Assembly (NCBI GenBank): GCA_005938025.2
Contig: VCCI02000001.1
Location: 930,001-994,000 of the forward strand
Direction of reading: 5' to 3'
DNA: 64,000 bases
Source: Inquilinus sp. KBS0705
GTDB lineage: Bacteria > Bacteroidota > Bacteroidia > Sphingobacteriales > Sphingobacteriaceae
Below are positions 63,291 through 64,000 of this stretch, one piece after another. The position numbers and the translations under genes were made by a program. The stretch's first letter is position 1. The number at the start of each line of letters is the position of its first letter. The notes under the pieces were generated by a model. It had not been told where the DNA came from. It made no database searches and saw only the letters and a program-made list of their open reading frames with translations.

Positions 63291-63398
63291 TTTATATCCC
63301 CCGGTTAACTATTCTCCGGGACAGGAATTGGCACCTTCTCCACCTTGGAGGGTTGCCAGCGGGTTTTCGAGCCTGATCTCTCGCCGCTTCTTTATAAA
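63291..63398 (-). promoter_or_regulatory. SAM-I (S-box) riboswitch aptamer
   Basis: On the minus strand the core elements follow in order. P1 is TTTATA with TATAAA. GCGAGAGATCAGGC and CCCGCTGGCAACC form P2 and its junction. CTCC..GGAG is P3 and AAGGTGCCAATTCCTG is the conserved P3/P4 junction. CCCGG..CCGGG is P4. The aptamer binds S-adenosylmethionine and usually turns off methionine genes. Here it precedes the poly-Cys leader and the metY-metX-hom operon, which is the expected target class. The P1 3' strand abuts the leader start codon, hinting that translation of the leader is part of the readout. Confidence 0.85.
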
Positions 63399-63454
63399 TC
63401 AAAATCCTTTTTTGAAGGGAATTGATCGATTGGTGTTGCTACCAAATAATGTTT

Positions 63455-63486
63455 CAAATATAGAGCAAAGGGAATTTAATTTCCAA
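63455..63486 (-). promoter_or_regulatory. Promoter of the methionine leader and operon
   Basis: On the minus strand TTG (63486-63484), a 21-base spacer and a perfect TATATTTG (63462-63455). Transcription would start near 63450, about 50 bases before the aptamer. Confidence 0.55.
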
Positions 63487-63540
63487 ATATTATTTTAATT
63501 TTATTGTCATTTATCTTTTTAATATAAATATCTCTCTTAA

Positions 63541-64000
63541 ATGAAATCCCTTTTTATTACAGTTTTAGCAGTATTAACACTTACATGTATTACAAATGCA
63601 CAACAGAAGAGTTTGTCAGTAATTTCTATTAACGGCATTGTTTTGTGTCAAACAAACATAGATGACCTAAAACAAAAATTTACTGATATAAAAGAGGCTG
63701 ATGTGGAAGAGATGGATTTGCAAAAGGGTTGTTATGGTCAGGATTCAAGATTTATAGCCGGTCATGGTTTTGCTTCCGAAAAACTGCCAGGAATGATTTT
63801 TCAAAAAAGCCAAACATCAGACTTTATAAGTAAAGTAAGATTAAACAAGCAGTTTATTGGAACACTACCTGACGGCAAAAAGATTGACATGAATAATTTT
63901 CTATTGAAAGATTTATTTCAATTATATCCACAATTTAAAAGTAAATGGGGGTCAAGAGGATGTTCTGATTATTGGAATTTTTCTAATGATACATTGTCTT
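63541..64000 (+). CDS. Hypothetical secreted protein, cut by the window end
   Basis: A frame starting at ATG 63541 stays open to the last base (153 codons visible). The start MKSLFITVLAVLTLTCITNAQQ is a Sec signal peptide. The rest shows no recognised domain; Cys residues (VLCQTN, KGCYGQ, GCSDYW) could form disulfides. Codon use is richer in AT than in the neighbours, which may mean recent transfer. Function unknown. Confidence 0.6.
   Translation, partial: MKSLFITVLAVLTLTCITNAQQKSLSVISINGIVLCQTNIDDLKQKFTDIKEADVEEMDLQKGCYGQDSRFIAGHGFASEKLPGMIFQKSQTSDFISKVRLNKQFIGTLPDGKKIDMNNFLLKDLFQLYPQFKSKWGSRGCSDYWNFSNDTLS

Noticed and set aside
63280..63498. 72-codon plus-strand frame antisense to the SAM riboswitch
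   Set aside because: It only arises as the complement of the conserved aptamer.

Overview
The window looks like chromosomal DNA of a Bacteroidetes bacterium of the family Sphingobacteriaceae (Mucilaginibacter/Pedobacter type). Supporting signs are promoters of the TTG-N(18-21)-TAnnTTTG type, few Shine-Dalgarno sites, an N-succinylornithine-type carbamoyltransferase inside an arginine cluster, a YpdA-like reductase, UMF1 and M56/BlaI families, and many palindromic intergenic repeats. No rRNA, tRNA, CRISPR array, phage or insertion sequence was seen. Genus is an inference.

Layout. 1-2.8 kb: tail of a SAM hydroxide adenosyltransferase, a UBP zinc finger and a radical SAM/DUF4130 pair. 2.85-3.6 kb: a gene-free stretch with its own promoter, many small hairpins and a terminator, probably a long structured RNA. 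3.7-12.3 kb: PIN-PhoH ATPase, YdeI-like protein, FUSC membrane protein, PEP carboxylase, DUF4142 lipoprotein, DUF763. 12.4-14 kb: proC and argB. 14.1-20.3 kb: BlaI/BlaR1-like pair, NADH dehydrogenase, Na+/H+ antiporter, PaiB, DHFR-like protein. 20.3-26.5 kb, minus strand: arginine operon (leader peptide, GNAT, four-helix-bundle gene, argG, cupin, argC, argD, argF'). 26.6-32.6 kb: two 2H-phosphoesterase-like genes, ypdA, SRP RNA, dinB, GNAT, and an ECF sigma factor with a membrane partner. 32.7-41 kb: dicarboxylate symporter, a second four-helix-bundle gene, L21/L27, M1 peptidase, prenyl synthase, RNase R. 41.2-51.7 kb: racemase, MFS, LutA-like, beta-CASP nuclease, ABC exporter, a second SAM hydrolase, PhoH, purC, STAS, RNase Z. 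51.7-59.3 kb: envelope genes (MlaD, amidase, LptD), CinA and a dihydrolipoamide acyltransferase. 59.4-63.5 kb, minus strand: hom, metX, metY behind a SAM-I riboswitch and a cysteine-rich leader peptide. The end holds a truncated secreted-protein gene.

How it works together. Two amino-acid operons carry short leader peptides rich in the amino acid of their own pathway. The arginine operon starts with a 41-codon frame ending in rare Arg codons, followed by a hairpin and U-run before the first enzyme. The methionine operon starts with a SAM-I aptamer, then a 36-codon frame ending in six Cys within eight residues, then RNA that can fold in two mutually exclusive ways. The tandem SAM aptamer plus poly-Cys leader is the best candidate for an undescribed regulatory system here. 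Next come the unassigned RNA near 3 kb and the two four-helix-bundle genes framed by inverted arrays of short repeats.
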